This document shows, in pieces, positions 25,137 to 34,339 of a DNA stretch of 64,000 nt (positions are counted from its first letter, which is position 1; each line of letters begins with the position of its first letter). The notes beneath the pieces were generated by a model. That model was not told the DNA's origin. It did not search any database and worked only from the letters and a program-made list of their open reading frames with translations. The stretch is from Sphaerochaeta globosa str. Buddy (GTDB lineage Bacteria > Spirochaetota > Spirochaetia > Sphaerochaetales > Sphaerochaetaceae): assembly GCF_000190435.1 (NCBI RefSeq), contig NC_015152.1, positions 3,106,458-3,170,457 of the forward strand, written 5' to 3'. The position numbers and the translations under genes were made by a program.

Positions 25137-26944
25137 GGCTCTTCCTTGGTAAAACCATCGCTCTGGCCATTGCCGGGAACCTTGAAGGCGTCAATGAGAC
25201 TATTGAGCATTATTTCTGTCTCGGCGGCATTCTCGCCGAGCAGGCTGGCGATCTGCTGTACGGTTTCCAAACTCTTCTGGATGACATCCTCGGCTTTCTT
25301 GATCACCGTCTCCCTGCGAACAGTAGGGGTGGTGATATCCTCAAACAACGCTCCTACCAAGTGCTGCTTCTCCACGGAGAAGAAGGTCACCTTCAGAAAC
25401 TTGTCCTGATAATGCAAGCGATACTGCTGGGCGCGAGGATTGGCAAATTGGTCCTTGAACTTCTCATGGAAGGGAACAAAGCGCTCCAGAGGAAGCCCGC
25501 CCACCAGAGTAAGCAGGTCTCCTTCGATGGAGAAGTCGATGTCGCCAAAAAGCTTGAGGAAACTATTGTTGCAATCGACGATTCGAAGCTGATCATCAAC
25601 GATGACCACCCCGATCGGGATGGTTCTGAGCAACACATCGATTTTGCTCTGCGCTTCCTTGCGCATTTTAGTGACACACATTTCCGGCTCGGCCATTCCA
25701 TCGAGGTAGGCGATGGCCATCTCACGGCAGCTGTTGTAACCACAACCTCCGCAGTTCAGCTCCTCAGCCTTATCGCGTTTGCCCAGACTCTTCAATGCCC
25801 GTTCGATTTGAGCCTCACTATGTACCGAAACAAAGCTGGAAACCGGTGGGTTCATCGCAACGCTTCCAGGTTTCTCAATCAAGGCATAGCCCTGTTCGAG
25901 CAGGGTGGAAACAAACGCCCGGTCTCCGGCAAATACAGGAGCATCATCGGTGATACGGCTGCGGGTATATCGGGAGGAACAGCCCTTCTTCGCTGCCGAA
26001 GAACGGCCTTTCTCACAACCTGGCCCGTTGATGCAGCCTCCCTCACAAAAGAGCAATTCCAAGAAATCCGAATTGCGCTGGCCCTTTTCCATCCCTTCGA
26101 GGGTGCCCACCACCTGGGTGGAACCGCTGATGGCGACAGCCTTGGTCTGGAAAGGATCGCTTCCCCAGCTAAGGGAGGCTATCATGCCACCTTCAATCGG
26201 ATAGAGGGTGGATTTACCGGCCTTGCACGGTACAAACGGGGGAACCAAGGAAGGATCAGCCTCAATCTGCTCTGCAAGCAGACTCAGATCAAGGCTCTCA
26301 AGCTTCAACCAAGTACGCAGCTCCTCGAAGGTCAGTGCGAAATCAGGGTATCCGGGTGTTTCATCAGCCTCTACTTTCTTTGCAATGCAAGGACCGACGA
26401 ATACCACTCCGATATCCTGGCCATAGAGCTTTCTGAGGTATGCGCTATGGCATTGGAGCGGGGAGGGAACCTTGCTCAAGGCAGGGACCAGGGAGGGATG
26501 ATATTTCTTTATATTCTGGACAACGGTAGGACAGGCAGTGGAAATCCAGGAACACGTGCCGTCATGCTCCTTGGCATATTCTTCTATCGACTCATTGACC
26601 AAAGCCGCTCCCAGAGCCGTCTCGCTGACAGCGGTAAACCCAAGACGCTCCAAGGCGAGAACCAAGGCATCGACACCCTCGGGGAATTCACTGGCGGCAG
26701 AGGGGGCAAGACTGCAATATATCTTCCTCCCACTGATGAGAAACTGTCTGACGCGGGCTAGGTCGTTGCGGATTTTCTTTGCATGAGAAGGACAAATATC
26801 GACACAGTGGCCGCAGTAAATGCAGCGGTCCTTCACAACCACAGCAGAACCATCCTTGACTTGTATGGCTTTTACCGGGCAGCCGCGAACGCATTTATAG
26901 CAGTCCCGACATTCAGTAAGCTCGGTATAGATGGGATGGATCAC
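25133..26944 (-). CDS. Sensory-type [FeFe]-hydrogenase with PAS domain (HydS-like, group C)
   Basis: 603 residues. Order: two 4Fe-4S motifs (CRDCYKCVRGCP, CIYCGHCVDICP; residues 11-55), an H-cluster domain (about 70-330), a second Fe-S domain (CGGCGYNSC...C, about 375-405) and a PAS domain (about 420-535) with a C-terminal helical tail. In the H-cluster loops, the usual TSCCP is STACP, so the proton-transfer Cys is Ala while the cluster-ligand Cys remains. GPCIAKKVEA and FCEGGCINGPG are kept. This matches group C hydrogenases proposed to sense H2. The GTG at 26944 overlaps the upstream stop (GTGA), after GGGGAG; the frame opens further to 27067 without a better start. Confidence 0.87.
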   Translation of the reverse strand: MIHPIYTELTECRDCYKCVRGCPVKAIQVKDGSAVVVKDRCIYCGHCVDICPSHAKKIRNDLARVRQFLISGRKIYCSLAPSAASEFPEGVDALVLALERLGFTAVSETALGAALVNESIEEYAKEHDGTCSWISTACPTVVQNIKKYHPSLVPALSKVPSPLQCHSAYLRKLYGQDIGVVFVGPCIAKKVEADETPGYPDFALTFEELRTWLKLESLDLSLLAEQIEADPSLVPPFVPCKAGKSTLYPIEGGMIASLSWGSDPFQTKAVAISGSTQVVGTLEGMEKGQRNSDFLELLFCEGGCINGPGCEKGRSSAAKKGCSSRYTRSRITDDAPVFAGDRAFVSTLLEQGYALIEKPGSVAMNPPVSSFVSVHSEAQIERALKSLGKRDKAEELNCGGCGYNSCREMAIAYLDGMAEPEMCVTKMRKEAQSKIDVLLRTIPIGVVIVDDQLRIVDCNNSFLKLFGDIDFSIEGDLLTLVGGLPLERFVPFHEKFKDQFANPRAQQYRLHYQDKFLKVTFFSVEKQHLVGALFEDITTPTVRRETVIKKAEDVIQKSLETVQQIASLLGENAAETEIMLNSLIDAFKVPGNGQSDGFTKEEP

Positions 26945-27201
26945 GCTCTCTCCTCCCCGCCAAGCAACTGCGTCCTGATGAGGGCAAGCACGCTTGCAGT
27001 ATCGAGTCCGCTGTAGGTTTCGCTGCCAATTCTCAGGTTCGGTCCCTTTGCACAATTGCCAAGGCATAAGTGCCCAACCAATGCAACGCGATCAGCGAGA
27101 CCTTCCTCTTTGAGATATGCCTCCAAGGCTTGCAGGGTTTGCGAATTGCCACGCGCAAAGCAGGAACTTCCCAAACACAGTTCTACAACCAATTTTTCCA
27201 T
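26941..27201 (-). CDS. Thioredoxin-like 2Fe-2S protein leading the hydrogenase operon
   Basis: 86-residue protein with CLGSSCFARG...HLCLGNCAKGP, the four-Cys pattern of thioredoxin-like 2Fe-2S domains. The start MEKLVVELC at 27201 has GAGG 9 nt upstream. An upstream frame to 27249 runs through the promoter region and is rejected. It is a paralogue of the product of 23662-23928. Being first in the operon and overlapping the sensory hydrogenase gene, it is a likely redox partner of that protein. Confidence 0.8.
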   Translation of the reverse strand: MEKLVVELCLGSSCFARGNSQTLQALEAYLKEEGLADRVALVGHLCLGNCAKGPNLRIGSETYSGLDTASVLALIRTQLLGGEERA

Positions 27202-27233
27202 TGCTACAACCTCATAACCTATTGTTGGGCTCA

Positions 27234-27262
27234 ATCGTACTGCGAACACCCTTCCAAGTCAA
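27234..27262 (-). promoter_or_regulatory. Candidate promoter of the hydrogenase operon
   Basis: Minus strand TTGACT (27257-27262), a 17-nt spacer and TACGAT (27234-27239). Upstream of the -35, roughly 27270-27360, is an almost pure A/T stretch that could act as an UP element. I could not find a full Rex palindrome; a TGTGAA half-site is at 27349-27354. Confidence 0.45.
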
Positions 27263-27360
27263 TGATTCTTAGGAAAATGGAACTTTATTCTATCTATAAG
27301 GTATTTATTTGGTATATTATTTATGTTATTATAATTTTAATATAATTATTTTCACATTAT

Positions 27361-27387
27361 TATGGGGTATCGTCATGATACCCCATA
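27361..27387 (-). terminator. Hairpin after rex
   Basis: Perfect 11-bp inverted repeat TATGGGGTATC / GATACCCCATA with a 5-nt loop, located 16 nt past the rex stop codon. The downstream run on the minus strand is ATAATAATG, so it is a weak or assisted terminator, or possibly a protein-binding palindrome. Confidence 0.5.
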
Positions 27388-27402
27388 CTTTATGCAGTTG
27401 AT

Positions 27403-28074
27403 TTACCACTCGTCATCTTCTTCGAGCAAATCTTCCTTTACCATTTTTCGCTTCACCTTGGCAGAAAGCACGGCAAAGCTTGTTGCCAGATCGGTACGCT
27501 GTACAACAACCCGCATAGGAAGCTTCAAATCCTTGGGTGCAAAGTTCCAAATGGCAAGAATCCCACACTCCACCAGCTTCTCAGCTACTTCTTGGGCCTG
27601 CACCGCAGGAACGGCAATGACGCCGATGTTTACACGATTCTCTTCGAGGTACTGCTTCAGCTGGGTAAGAGGATAGACGGGAACCTCCCCAAGCTTTGCA
27701 CCCCACTTGTGCTGGTCGATGTCGAAAGCAGCCACAATTTTGAGACCATAGGTTTCAAAGCCCTCATACCGGGCAAGGGCTGAACCTAGATGGCCCGCCC
27801 CGATAAGAACGGCATCGGTGGCGTTATCCCAACCAAGGGTGTGGATGATTGCGTCGATAAGCTTAACAACGGTAAACCCCACCTTGGGTTTGCCTTCTAT
27901 TCCCGTACAGGAAATATCCTTGCGGACTTGGATCGGTTTAAGGCCAAGCTCGTCGGCGAGCATGGTAGCCGATACCATTTCCATCCCCTCATCACGATAG
28001 CCTTTCAAAAGGCGGAGGTAGGAAGGAAAACGCTTGATGGTAGGGATAGGAATGCCACGGTTGTCTGTTGCCAT
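27403..28074 (-). CDS. rex: Redox-sensing transcriptional repressor Rex
   Basis: Dimeric DNA-binding protein that senses NADH/NAD+ and represses fermentation and hydrogen genes. The N-terminal winged helix includes IPIPTIKRFPSYLRLL and VRKDISCTG. The Rossmann motif is VLIGAGHLGSALARY with FDIDQHKWG following, and the C-terminal swap helix is at the end. The second ATG (28074) of an ATGATG pair is preferred for its 5-nt spacing from AGGAG; the first overlaps the ispH stop. At 223 residues it has usual length, with an acidic C-terminal tail (LLEEDDEW). It is a plausible regulator of the adjacent hydrogenase operon. Confidence 0.95.
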   Translation of the reverse strand: MATDNRGIPIPTIKRFPSYLRLLKGYRDEGMEMVSATMLADELGLKPIQVRKDISCTGIEGKPKVGFTVVKLIDAIIHTLGWDNATDAVLIGAGHLGSALARYEGFETYGLKIVAAFDIDQHKWGAKLGEVPVYPLTQLKQYLEENRVNIGVIAVPAVQAQEVAEKLVECGILAIWNFAPKDLKLPMRVVVQRTDLATSFAVLSAKVKRKMVKEDLLEEDDEW

Positions 28075-28076
28075 CA

Positions 28077-28934
28077 TTACTCCTGTTGCAGTGCACCTAC
28101 AATTCTCTCTACCAGAGAATGCGGCGTGGATGCACCCGCTGTGATACCCAGTATAGCACACTGGTACATTTCGTTTGTGATTTCTGTTTCATCTTCGATG
28201 TGCCAAGCTTTCTTTCCCATCTCCAGAACCAAGGAGTACAGCGCTCTTGTATTTGCGCTATCCTTTCCGCCGATTACGACAACCCCATCACACTGACTTG
28301 CCAGTTCAATGAGTGCAGTCCTACGGTTCACCGAGCTGGGGCAGATTTCGTTGGCGAATAGGACCGTAGTGCCAGTATCCTGCCAAACAGAAAGTGCTTG
28401 CTTGATTTGCGTCCAAAGGCTCTGGTCGAACGTGGTCTGTACAAATACAGCATAGGAAACCCCTTCTTCAGGTTCGCCTACATCTTGAAGACCGGTGATA
28501 AGCCTGCTGGCTATCACCTTCTGATCGATACACACGCCCTGCATGGCCGTCGATTCAGGGTGCTTGGCATGCCCTACAATCAGGATGCTGTGATTCGGGG
28601 CATATCGTGCAATATGGTGGAGATTTCGCTTGACCACCGGACACGTGGCATCGACCACGTGGTATCCGGCATCCAGGAATTCAGAACGTAAGGCATCTCC
28701 GATGCCATGCGCCCTGAGCACCACCACGCCTTTTTGCTGGCCGGCAGGGCCGTTAATCTCAACCAATCCTTCTTGGGCGAATTGGTTGCAGACTTGCTTG
28801 TTATGAATCAATTTCCCCAAGGAGTATACTGGCAAGCCTGCCTCTCGAGCGTCCTCAATGGCTTTCTGGGCCATATCGAGTGCACGGGAAACACCCTTGC
28901 AATACCCCATGGTTTGTGACAGTACAATTTTCAT
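28077..28934 (-). CDS. ispH: 4-hydroxy-3-methylbut-2-enyl diphosphate reductase
   Basis: Last enzyme of the MEP isoprenoid pathway, a 4Fe-4S protein producing IPP and DMAPP. Cluster-ligand Cys residues lie in GYCKGVSRA, DATCPVVKRN and ANEICPSSVNRR. RAHGIGD, GHAKHPE and TAGASTPHSLVE are also typical. It has 285 residues. The frame is open to 29108, but the upstream part is unlike the family and crosses the secF terminator. The ATG at 28934 has only a weak AGG upstream. It overlaps the rex start. Confidence 0.95.
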   Translation of the reverse strand: MKIVLSQTMGYCKGVSRALDMAQKAIEDAREAGLPVYSLGKLIHNKQVCNQFAQEGLVEINGPAGQQKGVVVLRAHGIGDALRSEFLDAGYHVVDATCPVVKRNLHHIARYAPNHSILIVGHAKHPESTAMQGVCIDQKVIASRLITGLQDVGEPEEGVSYAVFVQTTFDQSLWTQIKQALSVWQDTGTTVLFANEICPSSVNRRTALIELASQCDGVVVIGGKDSANTRALYSLVLEMGKKAWHIEDETEITNEMYQCAILGITAGASTPHSLVERIVGALQQE

Positions 28935-28948
28935 AGTACCTAGTATGA

Positions 28949-28984
28949 CAAAAATGCTGCCGCAAGGTAACCCCACGGCAGCAT
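28949..28984 (-). terminator. Terminator of yajC-secD-secF
   Basis: Minus strand stem ATGCTGCCG / CGGCAGCAT (9 bp, 13-nt loop) followed by five T residues. It ends only 15 nt before the ispH start codon. Confidence 0.75.
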
Positions 28985-29004
28985 CGTATCCTAGGAGATA
29001 GTTG

Positions 29005-30210
29005 TTATTCTGCTTTCTTGACCGTAGCTTCCGTATTCTGCTTCTTCTGAGCCTTACTGATCCAGTAAAGCATGGAAGGAGCGAGGAAGTTGGAGGAATA
29101 GGTTCCAAAGACCAAGCCGAACATCATGTTGATTGCAAAAAGCTGGATATCACCGGATGCAAAGATTGCAAGCGGAAGAATGGCCACCAAGGTGGTGACA
29201 GCACTCATGACCGTTCTGCTAACCGACTGGCTAACGCTCAGGTCAATCTGCTTCGCCAAGCCTGCACTCTTGTTGAGCATCACATTCTCACGAACACGGT
29301 CGAAAATAACGATGGTGTTGTTCAGTGAGTATCCGATGATCGTCAGAAGAGCTGCAATCGTGGTACTTGAGAACTCAAGACGCAAAATTGAAATGGCGGT
29401 GAGCATCATCAGGATGTCATGCAACAGGGCGATTAGAGAGGAGACTGCATAGGCAAAGCGGAACCTGATCCAGACATACACCAGAATCAGAGCCATTGCG
29501 ACAACAATTGCCAGAATCGAGCTGGAAAGCAGGGTTGCACTGAACTTCGGTCCAATGTAGTCACTCTGCAGCACCACGGTATTGCCTTCACCAAAGAAGG
29601 ATGCGAGGGCTTTCTTTACCTCGTCTTCCATGGAAGCCTGGGTGGCATTGTCCTTGATGCCCACGCGAACCTGGAAGGTCTGATTCTCATCCGAACCTAC
29701 CGTTTGCACTTTTACGTTTCCAAGTGATGCAAGAGCGGATCTAACATCCTCGATCGAAGTGCTCCCAGTTCCTGTGAAGTTGAGCTTGGTGGGAACGCTG
29801 CTCAGCGTTGCCGGAAAACCATACCCCGAGAGCAAATCGGCAGTCTTCAAAGATCCATCAACTGCAGTTGCAGTGATGTCCTGTACTGCACTGAGGGCAC
29901 CGGCAAGATCTTTGGCAGTCGGATAGGCCTGGGATCGGAAGCTGGTTGTAGAAACACCCTCCTCACCTCGAACCTCAAGACTTAATGCTGAACCGGAGAT
30001 AGCAAGTACTGCGTCCTTGTTGCCACTATAGGTGACTTCAAGACCGACGGGGGCGATCTGGATGCGCTGGCTCAAGCCGCTTTCGAAGTCAACCCCGAGG
30101 TTGAAGCCTCCGAACACACCCAAGGTGACGGCTCCGGCAAGCAGGAGGACCACAGCCAAAGCCCATGCATACCAGCGAAGTTTGATGACAGGAATATCGT
30201 TCTTAAGCAT
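29005..30210 (-). CDS. secF: Protein translocase subunit SecF
   Basis: Inner-membrane RND-type partner of SecD that uses the proton gradient to help complete protein export. It has one N-terminal helix (about 15-35), the motif GVDFESGLSQ, a large periplasmic domain and five C-terminal helices containing SLNNTIVIFDRVREN. It has 401 residues, longer than the typical 300, because the periplasmic region (about 60-230) is enlarged. It starts at the base next to the secD stop, with GGAGG 8 nt upstream. Confidence 0.95.
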   Translation of the reverse strand: MLKNDIPVIKLRWYAWALAVVLLLAGAVTLGVFGGFNLGVDFESGLSQRIQIAPVGLEVTYSGNKDAVLAISGSALSLEVRGEEGVSTTSFRSQAYPTAKDLAGALSAVQDITATAVDGSLKTADLLSGYGFPATLSSVPTKLNFTGTGSTSIEDVRSALASLGNVKVQTVGSDENQTFQVRVGIKDNATQASMEDEVKKALASFFGEGNTVVLQSDYIGPKFSATLLSSSILAIVVAMALILVYVWIRFRFAYAVSSLIALLHDILMMLTAISILRLEFSSTTIAALLTIIGYSLNNTIVIFDRVRENVMLNKSAGLAKQIDLSVSQSVSRTVMSAVTTLVAILPLAIFASGDIQLFAINMMFGLVFGTYSSNFLAPSMLYWISKAQKKQNTEATVKKAE

Positions 30211-31938
30211 TTAGTTTTTCCTCCAGCTGATGTGCAGTTTCTTGCCCTCGTGGTGAGCAACGGTCGCATCGAAGATGAGATGCGATACAAACAGGGCGGT
30301 GAATACCGAGCTGACAATACCAATGGCCAAGGTATTGGCGAAGCCTTTCACCGAACTGCTTCCGAGCTGTGAGAGGACCAAGGCAGCAATAATCGTAGTA
30401 ATGTTGGCATCCATGACCGTCCAGAATGCTTTGTCAAAACCTGCCTTGATGGCTGCAATATCGCTCTTGCCCAAACGCCGTTCTTCCTTGATACGCTCAA
30501 AGATGATGACGTTGGTGTCGACAGCCATACCCAAGGTAAGAATCAAACCGGCAACGCTGGTCAGCGTCAAGGTGAAATTGAAGGCAGAAAGTACGCTGAT
30601 CATAATAAACAGGTTGAACAGCAAAGCCAGGTCGGCCACCAAGCCTGAAACATGATAGTAGGCGAACATCAGCAGTACAACCAAGGCAAGACCAATGGCA
30701 ATGGCCTTAACACCGGCATTGACAGCATCCTCACCCAAGGTTGCGCCGACAGCCTGCTGGCTGGAAACGACCAATTCGATGGGAAGAGCTGCGGTACGCA
30801 GTACAATTGCCAAGTCGCTGGCTTCTTCTGCATTGAAACCGGAAATCTGTACGCTGTTTCGGATTCCTTCATTGATGGTAGCCATAGCCTTGACTTTGCC
30901 ATCCATGACAACAGCCATGGTATCACCCACATGGGTGGACGTAAGCTTGTAGAAAATGTCCCCACCGAGGCTGTCGAGCTGGAAGTTGACAACCGGCCTA
31001 CCAGTGATTCCATCGGTTGCAGTGGTAGCACTCTCAAGATGGATGCCATCCAAACCGACTTCTTCCTCGATGACCACATAGCTTTCCAGTTCATCAATAC
31101 CGTAGGAGTCGCTTACATAGTAGCCGGCGGCAATCTTGCCGGCAGGCAGGAAGCTCGGCTGCTTCAGGGCACCGGTATCGGTGTATACTTCAGAGGGATT
31201 AGCCTTATAGTAAGCATCGAGTTCGGCAGTCAAAGCGGTATCAACCATCTTGAAGACCAAGGAACCTTTTCCACGAAGGAAAGAGTTCACCCGTTCCGGA
31301 TCAGCAGCACCAGGAACTTCGATCAGAATCTGATCGCTGCCCTGCAGTCTGATAACCGGCTCGCTGACACCGAACTGGTCGATGCGCTTCTCAAGAATTT
31401 CGATATCTTGGCGGATGGCCTCGGCAACCTCAGCTGAAGAAGCACTGCTGCCTTTCTTAGCCTCATAGCTTACCGTGTCTGCCTCAAGCAGAATGCTCAT
31501 ACCACCACGTAGGTCCAAACCAAGCTGCAGGGCCTTGTTTCCAAGGGTCTTCAGCTCAAGCAGGGAGGTGCGGTAGTAAGACTCGATGGTGTCGAACAGA
31601 TTCTGTTCGTTGTAGAACCCACCAAAGAGAGCTTCCAACGTCCAAGTCTTGGGAACTGAACGCTTCATGGCCTTATAATTGGCCTTGGCACTATCCTTGA
31701 GATAGGAATACTGGGCAGGAAGAGCAGCCTTGGAATCCTGCGCTACCAAATCCTTCAAGGAACGAAGATCCCGTGAAGCCTGCCCGCGGGCATACTCCTT
31801 AATCTGTACATTTGAGCCTGTTGCCAGTTCCTTGGTGTCCTGTGGTACGAAACCATACCACTTGATGGTAGGATACAGGAAATATCCACACAACAAGATG
31901 ACAGCCAGAACGATCACCAGACGACTCCGTTTTTTCAT
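30211..31938 (-). CDS. secD: Protein translocase subunit SecD
   Basis: Inner-membrane export factor acting with SecF and YajC. An N-terminal helix (about 7-24) is followed by GLDLRGGMSILLEAD, the P1 region with IEILEKRIDQFGV and IEVPGAADPERV, and six C-terminal helices ending with TLGMAVDTNVIIFERIKEE. At 575 residues it is standard for the family. GGAGAG precedes the ATG. It follows yajC by 29 nt. Confidence 0.96.
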   Translation of the reverse strand: MKKRSRLVIVLAVILLCGYFLYPTIKWYGFVPQDTKELATGSNVQIKEYARGQASRDLRSLKDLVAQDSKAALPAQYSYLKDSAKANYKAMKRSVPKTWTLEALFGGFYNEQNLFDTIESYYRTSLLELKTLGNKALQLGLDLRGGMSILLEADTVSYEAKKGSSASSAEVAEAIRQDIEILEKRIDQFGVSEPVIRLQGSDQILIEVPGAADPERVNSFLRGKGSLVFKMVDTALTAELDAYYKANPSEVYTDTGALKQPSFLPAGKIAAGYYVSDSYGIDELESYVVIEEEVGLDGIHLESATTATDGITGRPVVNFQLDSLGGDIFYKLTSTHVGDTMAVVMDGKVKAMATINEGIRNSVQISGFNAEEASDLAIVLRTAALPIELVVSSQQAVGATLGEDAVNAGVKAIAIGLALVVLLMFAYYHVSGLVADLALLFNLFIMISVLSAFNFTLTLTSVAGLILTLGMAVDTNVIIFERIKEERRLGKSDIAAIKAGFDKAFWTVMDANITTIIAALVLSQLGSSSVKGFANTLAIGIVSSVFTALFVSHLIFDATVAHHEGKKLHISWRKN

Positions 31939-31967
31939 GATACTCTCCAGATTGTCTTCAATAGAAT

Positions 31968-32417
31968 TTAGTTGTTGTCTTTTTTCTCAGCATCAGCTTC
32001 GACTTCAGCCTGTTCGACGGTGGCTTCCACAGTCTGGGGAGCACTCACCCGCTCTTTCTTGGCTTTTTTCTTGCTTGAAGGCTCAGCATTCTCAGCTTTG
32101 CGGTTTACAATGCTGCTGATTGCACTTCTGGAGAACTCAAGGCGGGTGTTATCATCGACCTTGACCACAACGGTAGTCTCTTTTACTGCAACTACGGTAC
32201 CGTGGATGCCACCGATGGAAACAACCTTGTCTCCCTTCTTAATGGCGGCAAGCATCTCTTTGGTCTCTTTGTCCCGCTTCTTTTGCGGACGGATGATCAA
32301 AAAGTAAAAAATGACAATGATGAGACCAAAGGTGACAAAGGTTGTCATCATTGAACCAGTTGTGCCCGCGGCACCACTCGCCTCTGGGGCGGCCATAGCA
32401 CTAAGAAATGAAAGCAT
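31968..32417 (-). CDS. yajC: Preprotein translocase subunit YajC
   Basis: Single-span accessory subunit of the SecDF complex. The helix TTFVTFGLIIVIFYFLII is followed by the family motif RPQKKRDKE and the VGDKVVSIGGIHG-type segment. The charged C-terminal tail (about residues 105-149, rich in Lys, Glu and Ala) is longer than in E. coli. GAGG lies 7-8 nt before the ATG. It is the first gene of yajC-secD-secF. Confidence 0.92.
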   Translation of the reverse strand: MLSFLSAMAAPEASGAAGTTGSMMTTFVTFGLIIVIFYFLIIRPQKKRDKETKEMLAAIKKGDKVVSIGGIHGTVVAVKETTVVVKVDDNTRLEFSRSAISSIVNRKAENAEPSSKKKAKKERVSAPQTVEATVEQAEVEADAEKKDNN

Positions 32418-32544
32418 GGGTAATCCTCACTTTGCAAGAAATCGGATGCAGAAAAGAGGTGGAAGAGTTCTTCGCATCCAATTTTCCAAGTATCGATAAA
32501 AGTAGCACGTTCACTACATGGTAGTCAAGTTTTACCATTATAGC

Positions 32545-32571
32545 AAAAAAGGGCCGCAGTAGTTGCGGCCC
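32545..32571 (-). terminator. groL terminator
   Basis: Minus strand GGGCCGCA / TGCGGCCC (8 bp, 5-nt loop) followed by six T residues, 19 nt beyond the groL stop codon. It separates groL from the yajC-secDF operon. Confidence 0.9.
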
Positions 32572-32589
32572 ATAGCTGAAAGCGACTAA

Positions 32590-34239
<1,650 letters not shown>

Positions 34240-34267
34240 TTAAAGAATATGTGGTGCGATTACGTGT

Positions 34268-34289
34268 GGTAGATCCAAACGGCTCTACC
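34268..34289 (-). promoter_or_regulatory. Inverted repeat in the groL leader
   Basis: GGTAGATCC-AAAC-GGCTCTACC, a nine-position stem with one mismatch, about 45 nt upstream of the groL start and just after its promoter. It is not the CIRCE element (TTAGCACTC-N9-GAGTGCTAA). It could be an operator or a leader RNA hairpin. Confidence 0.4.
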
Positions 34290-34296
34290 GTCATGT

Positions 34297-34325
34297 AACA
34301 TACAAATAAAAATGCTGAGAAGCAA
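34297..34325 (-). promoter_or_regulatory. Candidate groL promoter
   Basis: Minus strand TTGCTT (34320-34325), a 17-nt spacer and TATGTT (34297-34302). It lies in the gap between the DUF92 gene and groL. Confidence 0.4.
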
Positions 34326-34339
34326 GTGGAAAATACAGA

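Noticed and set aside
22755-26761. Plus-strand open frames of about 370-470 codons opposite the hydrogenase operon.
   Set aside because: The minus strand shows complete cysteine motifs and coupled starts; the antisense products look like shadows.
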